From positions 310,001-374,000 of the forward strand of contig NZ_CAJNBJ010000001.1 of the NCBI RefSeq assembly GCF_905220995.1: a stretch of DNA of 64,000 bases, given 5' to 3'. Of the stretch, positions 9,379 through 17,431 are shown in pieces (position 1 is the first letter of the stretch; every line of letters begins with the position of its first letter). A program made the position numbers and the translations under genes. The notes under the pieces were generated by a model. The model saw only the letters and a list, made by a program, of their open reading frames with translations. It searched no databases and was not told the DNA's origin. Source of the DNA: Nitrospira defluvii. Its GTDB lineage: Bacteria; Nitrospirota; Nitrospiria; Nitrospirales; Nitrospiraceae.

Positions 9379-9573
9379 TCACTCTCCCGTCCGTTGCCGA
9401 TATCGTTCCGCCTGCTTCGGATCCACCTTGCGCATCCGCTTCAAGAGGTTGTCCTTATCCGGCGAACCGGCGTCCGGGCGTCTCGGCCCCCCGCCTTCCT
9501 CCGATGGGGTCGGAGATTTCGGCATCGGATCACCGGGCGCTTCACGACGATCCGGCATCAACATATATCGCAT
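9379..9573 (-). CDS. ubact: UBact, Pup-like protein modifier
   Basis: This 64-residue protein is hydrophilic, Pro/Gly/charge-rich and probably disordered. It ends in RYRQRTGE with a C-terminal Glu. UBact proteins of Nitrospirae and some other Gram-negative phyla replace Pup and end in a conserved R-T/S-G-E/Q tail, so the fit is close. Because the last residue is already Glu, deamidation before ligation should not be needed. The gene starts two bases after the dop stop, with AAAGGA inside the end of dop as ribosome binding site. Its place between dop and prcB is the same as that of pup in actinobacteria. It should be linked by PafA to substrate lysines and read by the Mpa coiled coil. Confidence 0.9.
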   Translation of the reverse strand: MRYMLMPDRREAPGDPMPKSPTPSEEGGGPRRPDAGSPDKDNLLKRMRKVDPKQAERYRQRTGE

Positions 9574-9575
9574 GG

Positions 9576-11096
9576 CTATGAGTCCTTTCGTTTCGCCCAG
9601 GCAGCCAGGGCGTCGGCCGTCGAGGCCGCGGATTCCAACAGTGCCGCGCAGGCCCGTACGGCATCCGGCTCAAACAGGTCGCCCATCTCCAAGGTGCGCG
9701 ACCGCAATCCCCCGCTGAACTGGACCCGCTCCCACTGCATACCGCTGATCTCTGCCGAAAACCGTCTGACACACAATCCGCGCAACCCTCCGCGGGTATC
9801 CGCAGGCCCGGCCGCCGACGCCTCCGCAATGTCGCGCTCGGTCGTCATGCGCCAGGTTTTTCCTTCCGCCTCTAACCCCAGAAACAGTCCACGCTCGGGA
9901 TTCACATTATGATATTCCAGATCCAAGCTGGCGAGCCATGGATCCTCCCAGGTCAACCGCTCTTCGCGCATGAACGTGTCCAATAACCACTGTTTGGTCA
10001 CCCAATCCAGCTTGCCGACCAGTTGGGCGCGATCCTGTCTCAGCAGTCGGAGCGTCTCGTGCCATTCGCGCAAGACCCAGTCCGCATCGGGATCACTGCC
10101 TCCACAGACCCGACTCGCCGCATTCCAATATTCCTCTTGAATGGCCAAGCCCGACCACGCCCGCCCGTCCTTGAGTCTCACCGTCGCCTTCAGTTCTGGA
10201 TCGCGCGACAGTTGCTTGATCGCCGCCACCGGCTGTTCCAAATCCACGATCGGAGCCGCGCCACGCCGGAGCAGATCAAGCACCAGCCTGGTGGTGCCGA
10301 CCTTGAGAGCGGTCGCGTATTCACACATGTTGGCATCGCCGAGGATCAGGTGCAGACGCCGGTACTTGGTTCGATCGGCGTGGGGCTCGTCGCGCGTATT
10401 GAGGATGGGGCGATTGTGCATCGTATCCACCCCCAATTCCGCTTCCATGAAGTCGGCCCGTTGCGAAAGCTGGAAGGAACCGGGCACATGCCCGGACTCC
10501 TGCGCTTCCATCCCGACTTTCCCGGCCCCGGCCAACAATTGCCGGCTGACCAGAAACGGCATCAGCCCGCGCACAAGTTGAGGAAAGGGCAACGAGCGCG
10601 GCACGAGATAGTTGTCATGGCAGCCGTAACTGTGGCCGTGAAAATCCGTATTGTTTTTGTAGAGCTGCACATGGGCCCCGCCGAGCTGTTGATTGCGGTG
10701 ATCCGCCGCCCGCTGCACAATGCGCTCGCCGGCCCGATCGTGGGCTAGTAGATCCTTGAGCGTGCGACATTCCGGAGTGGAATACTCGGGGTGGGTATGG
10801 TCGTTGTAAAACCGGGCGCCGTTCGGCAACACCAGGTCACTTTTCATCTCGTGAAACGAGTAGGGACGGTGGGCATCCAGCTTGGCAAAGTCGTCCTCTT
10901 CCTTGTCCTGTTGCAGGCCTGAGACCCGAAACCCACGCGCATCTTCATGCGGATCCTCGCCCCGGTAGTCCCATCGCCGCTCAAAGGTCCCAGTCAGATG
11001 CGCGCGCACCAACTCCATCGACTCTTCGACCGGATCCACCGCGTCGAGGTCTTCTCTGGTGATGCCGTACTCGGTTTCAATGCCGAAGAGATGCAT
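9576..11096 (-). CDS. dop: Dop-type depupylase/deamidase homologue
   Basis: The 506-residue product is the second PafA/Dop family protein. It opens with MHLFGIETEYG and keeps NGARFYNDHTHPEYSTPE, KNNTDFHGHSYGCHDNYL, SQRADF, NTRDEPHAD and LGDANMCEYAT. An insertion at about residues 30-85, with RRWDYRGEDPHEDARGF, matches the region that separates Dop from PafA (the Dop-loop side), so Dop is the better call. It would remove UBact from substrates. Deamidase activity is probably dispensable because UBact here ends in Glu. The start at 11096 follows the mpa stop by five bases; an open frame continuing upstream overlaps mpa and is not needed. Confidence 0.87.
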   Translation of the reverse strand: MHLFGIETEYGITREDLDAVDPVEESMELVRAHLTGTFERRWDYRGEDPHEDARGFRVSGLQQDKEEDDFAKLDAHRPYSFHEMKSDLVLPNGARFYNDHTHPEYSTPECRTLKDLLAHDRAGERIVQRAADHRNQQLGGAHVQLYKNNTDFHGHSYGCHDNYLVPRSLPFPQLVRGLMPFLVSRQLLAGAGKVGMEAQESGHVPGSFQLSQRADFMEAELGVDTMHNRPILNTRDEPHADRTKYRRLHLILGDANMCEYATALKVGTTRLVLDLLRRGAAPIVDLEQPVAAIKQLSRDPELKATVRLKDGRAWSGLAIQEEYWNAASRVCGGSDPDADWVLREWHETLRLLRQDRAQLVGKLDWVTKQWLLDTFMREERLTWEDPWLASLDLEYHNVNPERGLFLGLEAEGKTWRMTTERDIAEASAAGPADTRGGLRGLCVRRFSAEISGMQWERVQFSGGLRSRTLEMGDLFEPDAVRACAALLESAASTADALAAWAKRKDS

Positions 11097-11101
11097 AATA
11101 G

Positions 11102-12853
11102 TCAGATAATCTGATTCACCAACCGCTCTTCCGAAGCCCGGCCGCGCCGGAAGGACGACACGCCGACCACTTGCTCCGGATGGTGATCCAGCAGTTTCAG
11201 CCATTCCTCTGCCGCATCATCAGGCGGCAGCATCTCCCCTTCACGATATTCCTCCTGCACCGCATCGAGCAGATCCTGAGCGCGGATGCCGTCACCGGAT
11301 GGAGCGCCTGCCTCCGCGACCGCTCGCTCGATCGCCTGCTCCTTCGCCCGCTGCACGATCGAGGAAAGAATCGCGCCGCTGACCAAATCGCCCCGATACA
11401 GGACTTTGTTCTGCCCGTTCCTGAGCCGAATCGATAACACGCGATTCTGGTCTGTACGGGAGAAGAGCTGATCCACTACCTGTTCAATGACCGCACGGCG
11501 AGCGGCGGCGTGATCCTGATTGTGCCGATTCAGCAACTCATGATCCAGCGGCAGCGCCGCGGTCAGATAGACCGACAGAATCTCGACGGCCGCGTCGCGG
11601 TTCGGGCGCGCTACCTTGATCTTCCGATCGATGCGGCCAGGCCGCAGGATCGCCGGATCGATCAAATCCGGCCGGTTCGACGCCAGGATGATCACCACAT
11701 CCTGCAGCGATTCAATCCCATCCATTTCGGCACAAAACATCGGCACGAGGGTGTTATTGATATTGAACGATCGCATCGACCGTCTGGTCCCAAGCACCGA
11801 CTCCGCCTCGTCGATAAAAATGAACGGCAAGGCTCCTTCCTTGCGCCTGGTGCGCGCCTTGGCAAACAGATCGCGCACGATCCGCTCCGATTCGCCCAGC
11901 CACATATTCAAGATTTCCGGGCCCTTGATGTGCAGGAACGCGCCGCTCGTCACTGGAGGATGCTTGGCCTTACCCTCAGAAGCGGACTGCCCCTGCGACT
12001 CCCGCACCAACTGCGACAGGCTGGCCGCCGCCGCCTGCCCGATCAGCGTCTTGCCGCATCCCGGCGGCCCGTACAGGAGGAAACCCTTCGGCTGCGTAAA
12101 CTGGTACTTCGAAAACGTGTCGGCATGCAGCAACGGATATTCAATCGCTTTACGAATGGCCTCGATCGCCTGATGCTGGCCGCCGATCTGTTCCCAGGTC
12201 ACGCTCGGCACTTCATCCAACAGATGCGCGCGTGCCTGCCGGTTTTCGAATTTTTCGATCGCAATGCGGTGCGTCGGCTCAACCCGCACCTCATCGCCCG
12301 GCTTAAGGTCCGCTCCCAGCAAATCGCTGGAGCGCTGCAGAATCAGCGCCTGCCGCCCCGTATCCTGTTCGAAACGAATCCGACCGTCCGGCAGGAGCTC
12401 GGCGACTTTCAACACCGGCCCATTCCGGTCGTACCCGAGCGCCTTGATCACCGTATAGGCCTCGTTGACAAGGATCTGCGTGCCGATCTTCAGGTCTTCC
12501 ACCGAGAGCCGGGGATCGGTATTGGCGTAATACTCTGCGCCGCCGACCACGATCCGGGCCACCCCCTCCCCTGGCAACTCCACGAGGAGGCCCACGCGAT
12601 TGGCAGGCGCCGTCAATTTGGCAACGACATCATTGAGCTTCTTCAGCTCACCATCACGACGGTCGTGCGTCACCGATTGCGCCAGCACCACATGCCGCAA
12701 TTTATAGAGCAGCTTTTGGCGGGGATCGCCGTCGGGAAACGCGGCTAAACATTCGTCTATCAGTTCGATCGGATCGGCCGACACCGAAGCGTCACGGGGC
12801 GGCGATTGATGCCCCCCAGCGGCAGGCTGATCCGGATTGCGATGGTCACTCAT
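11102..12853 (-). CDS. mpa: Proteasome-associated AAA ATPase (Mpa/ARC type)
   Basis: The 583-residue protein has the Mpa/ARC order: an N-terminal helical coiled coil (about 40-80), OB-fold region (85-205) and one AAA module. Walker A GPPGCGKT is at 261-268 and Walker B IFIDEAES at about 345-352, followed by NRPDLIDPAILRPGRID with sensor and arginine-finger residues. It should bind UBact through the coiled coil and thread substrates into the 20S core. An unusual insert rich in Ser, Gly and Lys (about 283-303) follows the Walker A helix. The C-terminus reads VNQII, unlike the QYL tail used by mycobacterial Mpa to dock on the core. GGAGGAAG precedes the ATG at 12853. Confidence 0.92.
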   Translation of the reverse strand: MSDHRNPDQPAAGGHQSPPRDASVSADPIELIDECLAAFPDGDPRQKLLYKLRHVVLAQSVTHDRRDGELKKLNDVVAKLTAPANRVGLLVELPGEGVARIVVGGAEYYANTDPRLSVEDLKIGTQILVNEAYTVIKALGYDRNGPVLKVAELLPDGRIRFEQDTGRQALILQRSSDLLGADLKPGDEVRVEPTHRIAIEKFENRQARAHLLDEVPSVTWEQIGGQHQAIEAIRKAIEYPLLHADTFSKYQFTQPKGFLLYGPPGCGKTLIGQAAAASLSQLVRESQGQSASEGKAKHPPVTSGAFLHIKGPEILNMWLGESERIVRDLFAKARTRRKEGALPFIFIDEAESVLGTRRSMRSFNINNTLVPMFCAEMDGIESLQDVVIILASNRPDLIDPAILRPGRIDRKIKVARPNRDAAVEILSVYLTAALPLDHELLNRHNQDHAAARRAVIEQVVDQLFSRTDQNRVLSIRLRNGQNKVLYRGDLVSGAILSSIVQRAKEQAIERAVAEAGAPSGDGIRAQDLLDAVQEEYREGEMLPPDDAAEEWLKLLDHHPEQVVGVSSFRRGRASEERLVNQII

Positions 12854-12969
12854 ACTCTTCCTCCGGCTGGTCCAACTCCGGTCATCCTAACAGGTTGTTG
12901 AGAAGCGACGCCAGCGACAGACCACACCCTCTTCTACCGAGCGAGCAAACCGGCTGAGACCCCCGCCCC

Positions 12970-14109
12970 TCAATTCACAGCCTGCAGCGTCACCGTCGCT
13001 TGCAGGCGCCGATTGCCGCGCGCATATTCGATCGTGACCTGGTCGCCGACCTTATGTTTCTCCATCTCATCCATCAAATCATCGACGGTCTCCACCGGCT
13101 TGCCGTCCACCGCCACAAGAATATCGCCGAGTTCGACGCGCCCGCCCATGGTTTCCCGCGCACCGCGCAACCCCACACGTTCCGCGGCGCTCCCGCGGCC
13201 CACCTTCCCGATAATCACGCCCTTGACGCCCCAACGTCTCGCCATCGCGTCGGGAACCAGGGAAATGCCCAACCCAGGCCTGATCAGTTTGCCATGCTTG
13301 ATCAGCTCCGGCACGATGCGATTCACCGTATCGACCGGCACCGCAAACCCGATCCCGGCAAACGCGCCGCTGGGACTGACGATTTGAGTGTTCACGCCGA
13401 TCAAACGTCCGGCGCTGTCCAGCAGCGGCCCGCCGGAGTTGCCCGGGTTGATGGCGGCATCGGTCTGGATCACCCCTTCAATGGTCCGGTTGCTCATCGA
13501 TTTGATGGTCCGACCCAACGCGCTCACCACCCCGGTGGTCAGGGTATGGTCGAGACCGAAGGGATTGCCGATCGCTAATACTTTTTGCCCGACGCGCAAC
13601 GCCTGAGAACTGCCGATCGTAACCGGTTGAAGCGCCGACTCCGGCGCCTGAATCTGCAGCACGGCGATGTCATGGTCCGGATCGGCGCCAATCACTTTCG
13701 CCTTGGTTTCTGTTCGATCCGCCAAGGTCACCGTGATCGAATCAGCCCCATAGATGACGTGATAGTTGGTCACGATATGCCCCTGCCGGTTCCAGACGAA
13801 GCCTGTCCCGGACCCTTGTGGCACCTCAAAGACGTTGAACGACCAGGGATCGCGCTGCATGGCCGTATTGGCGATGAAGACGACCGATCGAGCCGCCCGG
13901 TCGAAGACGGCAATGGTGGCCTGCTCCTCCGCACTAAGCTCGGTCGGGGCAACCGACTGCGCCAGCAGGAGTCCGTTCGGTTCCCCGGCACGGACGTACC
14001 CGAGTAGCATCCATAGACTCGCCACGATGCCGGCGAGCACACCCAGCTCCACCCGTCGCCCGGCACGCCACCCTGTCATCCACTCTGTGCGCCTTGCGTT
14101 CGTCATCAT
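12970..14109 (-). CDS. HtrA/DegP-type serine protease with one PDZ domain
   Basis: The 379-residue product has an N-terminal membrane anchor or signal (about residues 20-40), a trypsin-like domain and one C-terminal PDZ domain (about 285-375). The catalytic triad is visible: His117 in TNYHV, Asp147 in DHDIAVL and Ser225 in GNSGGP. GTGFVW and GNPFGLDHTLTTG are typical of HtrA. It acts in the periplasm or at the inner membrane on misfolded proteins. The ATG follows the yjbQ stop codon directly and the ATPase gene of the proteasome begins 116 bp downstream, so it is probably part of the same transcript. Only one PDZ is present, as in DegS or many bacterial HtrA proteins. Confidence 0.93.
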   Translation of the reverse strand: MMTNARRTEWMTGWRAGRRVELGVLAGIVASLWMLLGYVRAGEPNGLLLAQSVAPTELSAEEQATIAVFDRAARSVVFIANTAMQRDPWSFNVFEVPQGSGTGFVWNRQGHIVTNYHVIYGADSITVTLADRTETKAKVIGADPDHDIAVLQIQAPESALQPVTIGSSQALRVGQKVLAIGNPFGLDHTLTTGVVSALGRTIKSMSNRTIEGVIQTDAAINPGNSGGPLLDSAGRLIGVNTQIVSPSGAFAGIGFAVPVDTVNRIVPELIKHGKLIRPGLGISLVPDAMARRWGVKGVIIGKVGRGSAAERVGLRGARETMGGRVELGDILVAVDGKPVETVDDLMDEMEKHKVGDQVTIEYARGNRRLQATVTLQAVN

Positions 14110-14532
14110 CTATTCACCAATGACCTGCAGGACCAGTTCTCTGGTCCGCGCGCGGGTATCGAAGTCCAACACCACCACTTGCTGCCATGTCCCTAACACC
14201 ATGGCTCCGTCGTTGAACGGAACCGTGAGGGACTGTCCCTGCAACTGCCCGCGCAGATGGCTATGCCCGTTGTCCTCTCCTGCATTTCGCTCATTGTGCT
14301 GCCACGTGGGATCGGCAGGAATCAACCGTTCCCATATCGCTTTCGTATCGGCTCGGATGCCGGGCTCATCCTCGATGATCAGGACGGAGGCGGTCGTGTG
14401 CTTGATGAAGATCGTAAGAATACCCGCGCGCAGCTGCGTGTCTTTAAGCGCCGCTCGCACCCGCTCGGTAATGTTTTCCACCTGGCAATGGCCCTGCATC
14501 GAGACTCGCAATGACACGGACTTAACCGCCAT
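14110..14532 (-). CDS. YjbQ/UPF0047 family protein
   Basis: The 140-residue product matches the YjbQ family: KHTTASVLIIEDEPGI near residues 44-59, then ERNAGEDNGHSHLRGQLQG and a C-terminal GTWQQVVVLDFDTRARTRE. Conserved His45, His90 and His92 are placed as in the family's presumed metal or substrate site. Members have been linked to thiamine-phosphate synthase activity, but the physiological role is not settled. The start at 14532 overlaps the end of the upstream HD gene by 11 bp (GATGGCGGTTAA), and htrA begins immediately after its stop, which indicates translational coupling in one operon. Confidence 0.9.
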   Translation of the reverse strand: MAVKSVSLRVSMQGHCQVENITERVRAALKDTQLRAGILTIFIKHTTASVLIIEDEPGIRADTKAIWERLIPADPTWQHNERNAGEDNGHSHLRGQLQGQSLTVPFNDGAMVLGTWQQVVVLDFDTRARTRELVLQVIGE

Positions 14533-15409
14533 CGAGTAACTCCTTATCGGTACGGCGCAAATAGGCTCGCTCACGCGCGGTGAGCGCCCGGCCCCTGGCC
14601 TGCGCCAACACCGCGTCGAACGCACCCTCCGCCGCAAGATCGCGCAACGCCCGCACCACCGGCCGGCTGAGGATCTGGTCCTGCTGCAACCTGTGCAGGT
14701 AGGCAAAGGCCTCGGACAGATCCTCCCGCCGCCGCACATAATAGTCGCGGCCTCGGCGCTGGTTGCTGTACGCCTCGAACTGTTCACAGGCGACCAGGAT
14801 TTCCGCCAGCTGACGCACCCAGGGCTTCGCGCCTTCCAACTTTTCAGGATAGTAGTAATACAGCATGACCCGGCCCATCCACGGCGCCCAGGCCACCCCG
14901 AGTTCACGCAACACCGGCTTCACGGCCCGCAGCCGCGCCGCCAGTCTACGCGCATAACCCAACCGCATTTCCACCTGCTCGCAGGCCCACGAATCGAGCG
15001 TGATGCCGTCACCTTCCATGGCTCTCCGATATCGAGCCACAAACGCCTCGGTTTCACGTCCATAGCCGGTGTCCGGATGAACGGCCCTCCATTCACGCGG
15101 TCTGGTCGGAATGCCATGGGCGCGTGCCCAGGACCAAATCCGACCGAAGAGACGCCGGTCAAGTCCGGCGCGTCCCAAATCGTGGAGGAGACAGGCGATC
15201 TGATACTGTCTCACGCGAGCGGGCGGATGACCCAATCGCTCAGCCACCGCCGCGCACATGCGGGCCGTTCTCACCGCATGGGGACAGTCGTAGCCCTTGA
15301 TCATTCGCCCTGGGCGGCGCGGGTCCGGATAGTCGTAGAGTCGCAACAACTGAGAGGCAAGGGTACGCGGCACAAGCAACGGAGGCAGGGTGATACGTGA
15401 TATGGCCAT
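14522..15409 (-). CDS. HD-domain hydrolase
   Basis: The protein of about 295 residues has His44 in the DCPHAVRTARM segment and His76-Asp77 in LLHDLGRAG, the H...HD metal-binding arrangement of HD phosphohydrolases. The rest is rich in Arg and helices and carries no second recognisable domain. The natural substrate cannot be deduced; HD proteins cleave nucleotides, cyclic dinucleotides or other phosphates. The start at 15409 (MAISRITLPP) is a choice between weak options; an upstream TTG at 15466 would add 19 residues. It is the first gene of the minus-strand run that continues into yjbQ, htrA and the proteasome genes, so its promoter would be in 15410-15570. Confidence 0.8.
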   Translation of the reverse strand: MAISRITLPPLLVPRTLASQLLRLYDYPDPRRPGRMIKGYDCPHAVRTARMCAAVAERLGHPPARVRQYQIACLLHDLGRAGLDRRLFGRIWSWARAHGIPTRPREWRAVHPDTGYGRETEAFVARYRRAMEGDGITLDSWACEQVEMRLGYARRLAARLRAVKPVLRELGVAWAPWMGRVMLYYYYPEKLEGAKPWVRQLAEILVACEQFEAYSNQRRGRDYYVRRREDLSEAFAYLHRLQQDQILSRPVVRALRDLAAEGAFDAVLAQARGRALTARERAYLRRTDKELLDGG

Positions 15410-15570
15410 GCAGGTGTGGGGCACCGGGGTCGACGCGTTACCGCTCGGCAGAATATCGTTCGCCAAAAGAAGGTGTCAAGCAGACCGCCGCGCAGGCAGA
15501 GGATTTCCTCGCACTGGCGGTGAGGCTTTGTTATTCTGGCCCCGAGGCCGATCGACCAGGGGAGGAAACC

Positions 15571-16191
15571 ATGCGGATGAGTCGGACCATGCACATCCTG
15601 GCCTGCAGCACGAATCTGCTGTTGGCCGCAACCATCGCGCCCGCGTTCGCGCTCGATCAGCTCGTCGATGTGACCGGCAAAGTCACCCCCTTCGTCACCC
15701 TGCGCAGCCGCGACAACTTTTCGAGTGAGTATCGGTACGATGTCACGGTCCGCAACGTGTCTCCCGATCTGTTCGTGGCCGACTCCCTCATCGTCGTGCT
15801 GGACCACATCACCAACACCGCCGGCCAGGATCGTGAGAATTTGACGGGGGAATCGCTCCTCACCAGGATGGAGATTATCGGCCAGGACGGCACGACCGAG
15901 GACGGCAAGCCGTTCTTCCGTGTCCCGCAGGGATCCGGGCCGGACCTCACCCCGAACAGCGAGAGCCTGCCCGTATCCGTCCGCATCCGGAATCGCGACT
16001 ATGTCGCCGTCTTCACGCCGGCCTTTCGCGTGATGGGACAGAAGCGCGAGCCGCCCAAGCAGAAAAATGCCACCGGCGCCGCCGCCACCCAACCACCGCC
16101 GAACAAGGCCACGACCGACAAACTCATCCAACTACTGATCAAGAAGGGTGTGATCACGGCGGAAGAAGGACGGCTCCTGCACCAACCATGA
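15571..16191 (+). CDS. Exported protein of unknown function
   Basis: The product of 206 residues opens with a signal peptide (MRMSRTMHILACSTN, hydrophobic core, cleavage near AFA-LDQ). The body (about 30-155) is a predicted beta-rich domain with YRYDVTVRNVSPDLF and PVSVRIRNRDYVAVFTP, reminiscent of immunoglobulin-like or DUF11-like folds but without a clear match. A Pro/Ala linker leads to a C-terminal helix LIQLLIKKGVITAEEGRLL, a short motif often seen in envelope proteins of deep-branching Gram-negatives. GGGGAGG lies just before the ATG at 15571, which decides the start. The stop overlaps the next gene (ATGA). Confidence 0.75.
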   Translation: MRMSRTMHILACSTNLLLAATIAPAFALDQLVDVTGKVTPFVTLRSRDNFSSEYRYDVTVRNVSPDLFVADSLIVVLDHITNTAGQDRENLTGESLLTRMEIIGQDGTTEDGKPFFRVPQGSGPDLTPNSESLPVSVRIRNRDYVAVFTPAFRVMGQKREPPKQKNATGAAATQPPPNKATTDKLIQLLIKKGVITAEEGRLLHQP

Positions 16192-16637
16192 CCAACGCCG
16201 GCTGCAAAGCCTGTCTCGGCACCTGGCCCAGACAGGACCATTTCATCGCCGACTGCGGCCTCACGCGGGCCTATCTCCACGACGACCAGTTCTTTCCAGG
16301 CTGGACCGTGCTCGTCTTGACTCGCCACGCGACGGAACTCTTCCACCTCTCCCGCGACGCACGCAGTCGCCTCATCGAAGAAGTCGCCCAGGTCGCCGCC
16401 CTCCTGGCCGAGGAGTGGCATGCGGTGAAGATCAACTATGAATTGCTCGGCAATCAGCTGCCCCATATCCATTGGCATCTGATCCCGCGCCTCAGTCAGG
16501 ACCCGGCCCCACTCGAACCGGTCTGGCGCATCGCGCATGAACCGGTCCGGTTGGAAGGGGATGCCCTGGCCTCCATGATCGACCGCATGAGAACGCGCTG
16601 GCCGACACACTGTGACGACAGGCCACCGCAAGCCTGA
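16188..16637 (+). CDS. HIT-family nucleotide-binding hydrolase
   Basis: The 149-residue product carries LPHIHWHLIPR with His93, His95 and His97, the histidine triad of the HIT superfamily; the middle His is the expected nucleophile. The rest of the HIT fold is recognisable in GWTVLVLTRHATELFHLS and INYELLGNQ. Such enzymes cleave nucleotide phosphates or phosphoramidates. CxxC in GCKACLG at the N-terminus may bind zinc. The start overlaps the upstream stop codon. Confidence 0.88.
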   Translation: MTNAGCKACLGTWPRQDHFIADCGLTRAYLHDDQFFPGWTVLVLTRHATELFHLSRDARSRLIEEVAQVAALLAEEWHAVKINYELLGNQLPHIHWHLIPRLSQDPAPLEPVWRIAHEPVRLEGDALASMIDRMRTRWPTHCDDRPPQA

Positions 16638-16655
16638 GGCGATCCGCGCACACCG

Positions 16656-17318
16656 ATGTCCGCACCAGCACCCAAGCCGGATACCACGACGCCCCGGACG
16701 TTTTCGCAGATGGTGATCCGAACCGTCCCGCTGCACCTGCTCGCGTCGATCCTCGTGGTCGGCGGATGCGCGCTGTATTCCAGCACCTCCATGGCAGGGC
16801 ATGGCCTATGGGCGCTTGTGGGCAGTTGGTCGCTGACGGCGGTCTCGCTCATGCTCGCAGGGGCCGGCGGCATCCTGGCCGGGCTCTTGGACGCGGCCCA
16901 ACAGACAGTCGAACGAATGGAGCAACAACTCCGTGCCTGGTTGCATACCCTTCCCGCCGCAGCACGAGCGGACGGAGCAACAGGCCGTCCTGTCGACAGC
17001 GTGCGCGCGGAGTACGAAACCCTGGTTGAGCAATGGGCCACTCGAACCGGCGAACGCCTGCGACTGCCGCGCTGGCTGGAGACGCTCATCCGCAAAGCCC
17101 TGCGCGGGATCATCGTGGATCGATTCATTGCCTCGTGCACGGAGCGCGGGATCAGTCTCGTCGCCCCTCAGGAGTTTCGAAACTGGCTGCTTGCCGAAGG
17201 GGTCAGTTTGGGATTCATGCCGATTCAGGATCAACTGTCCTGGTGGCGCTATCTCGTTGTGGGCCTGTTGGTGCTGCTCGCCTCGGTGAACCTGCTCCTC
17301 ACGCTGCTCACGACCTGA
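16656..17318 (+). CDS. Membrane protein with central helical cytoplasmic domain
   Basis: The 220-residue product has two hydrophobic helices near residues 25-75, a charged helical middle (about 80-195) with a possible coiled coil at AAQQTVERMEQQLRAWL, and a C-terminal helix (about 198-218). No family is recognised. The position after the HIT gene and before a TPR gene on the same strand suggests one transcript, but the functional link is unclear. Confidence 0.65.
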   Translation: MSAPAPKPDTTTPRTFSQMVIRTVPLHLLASILVVGGCALYSSTSMAGHGLWALVGSWSLTAVSLMLAGAGGILAGLLDAAQQTVERMEQQLRAWLHTLPAAARADGATGRPVDSVRAEYETLVEQWATRTGERLRLPRWLETLIRKALRGIIVDRFIASCTERGISLVAPQEFRNWLLAEGVSLGFMPIQDQLSWWRYLVVGLLVLLASVNLLLTLLTT

Positions 17319-17431
17319 GGCCCACGTGAACTGCCTCGCAAGAGAGATCCCCCACTCAGATCCCGTGGAATTTTCCTCCCATCTATGTGTATATAGAGCG
17401 ATCTTTTTTACCTGGAGGCCTGTCAGCGCCT

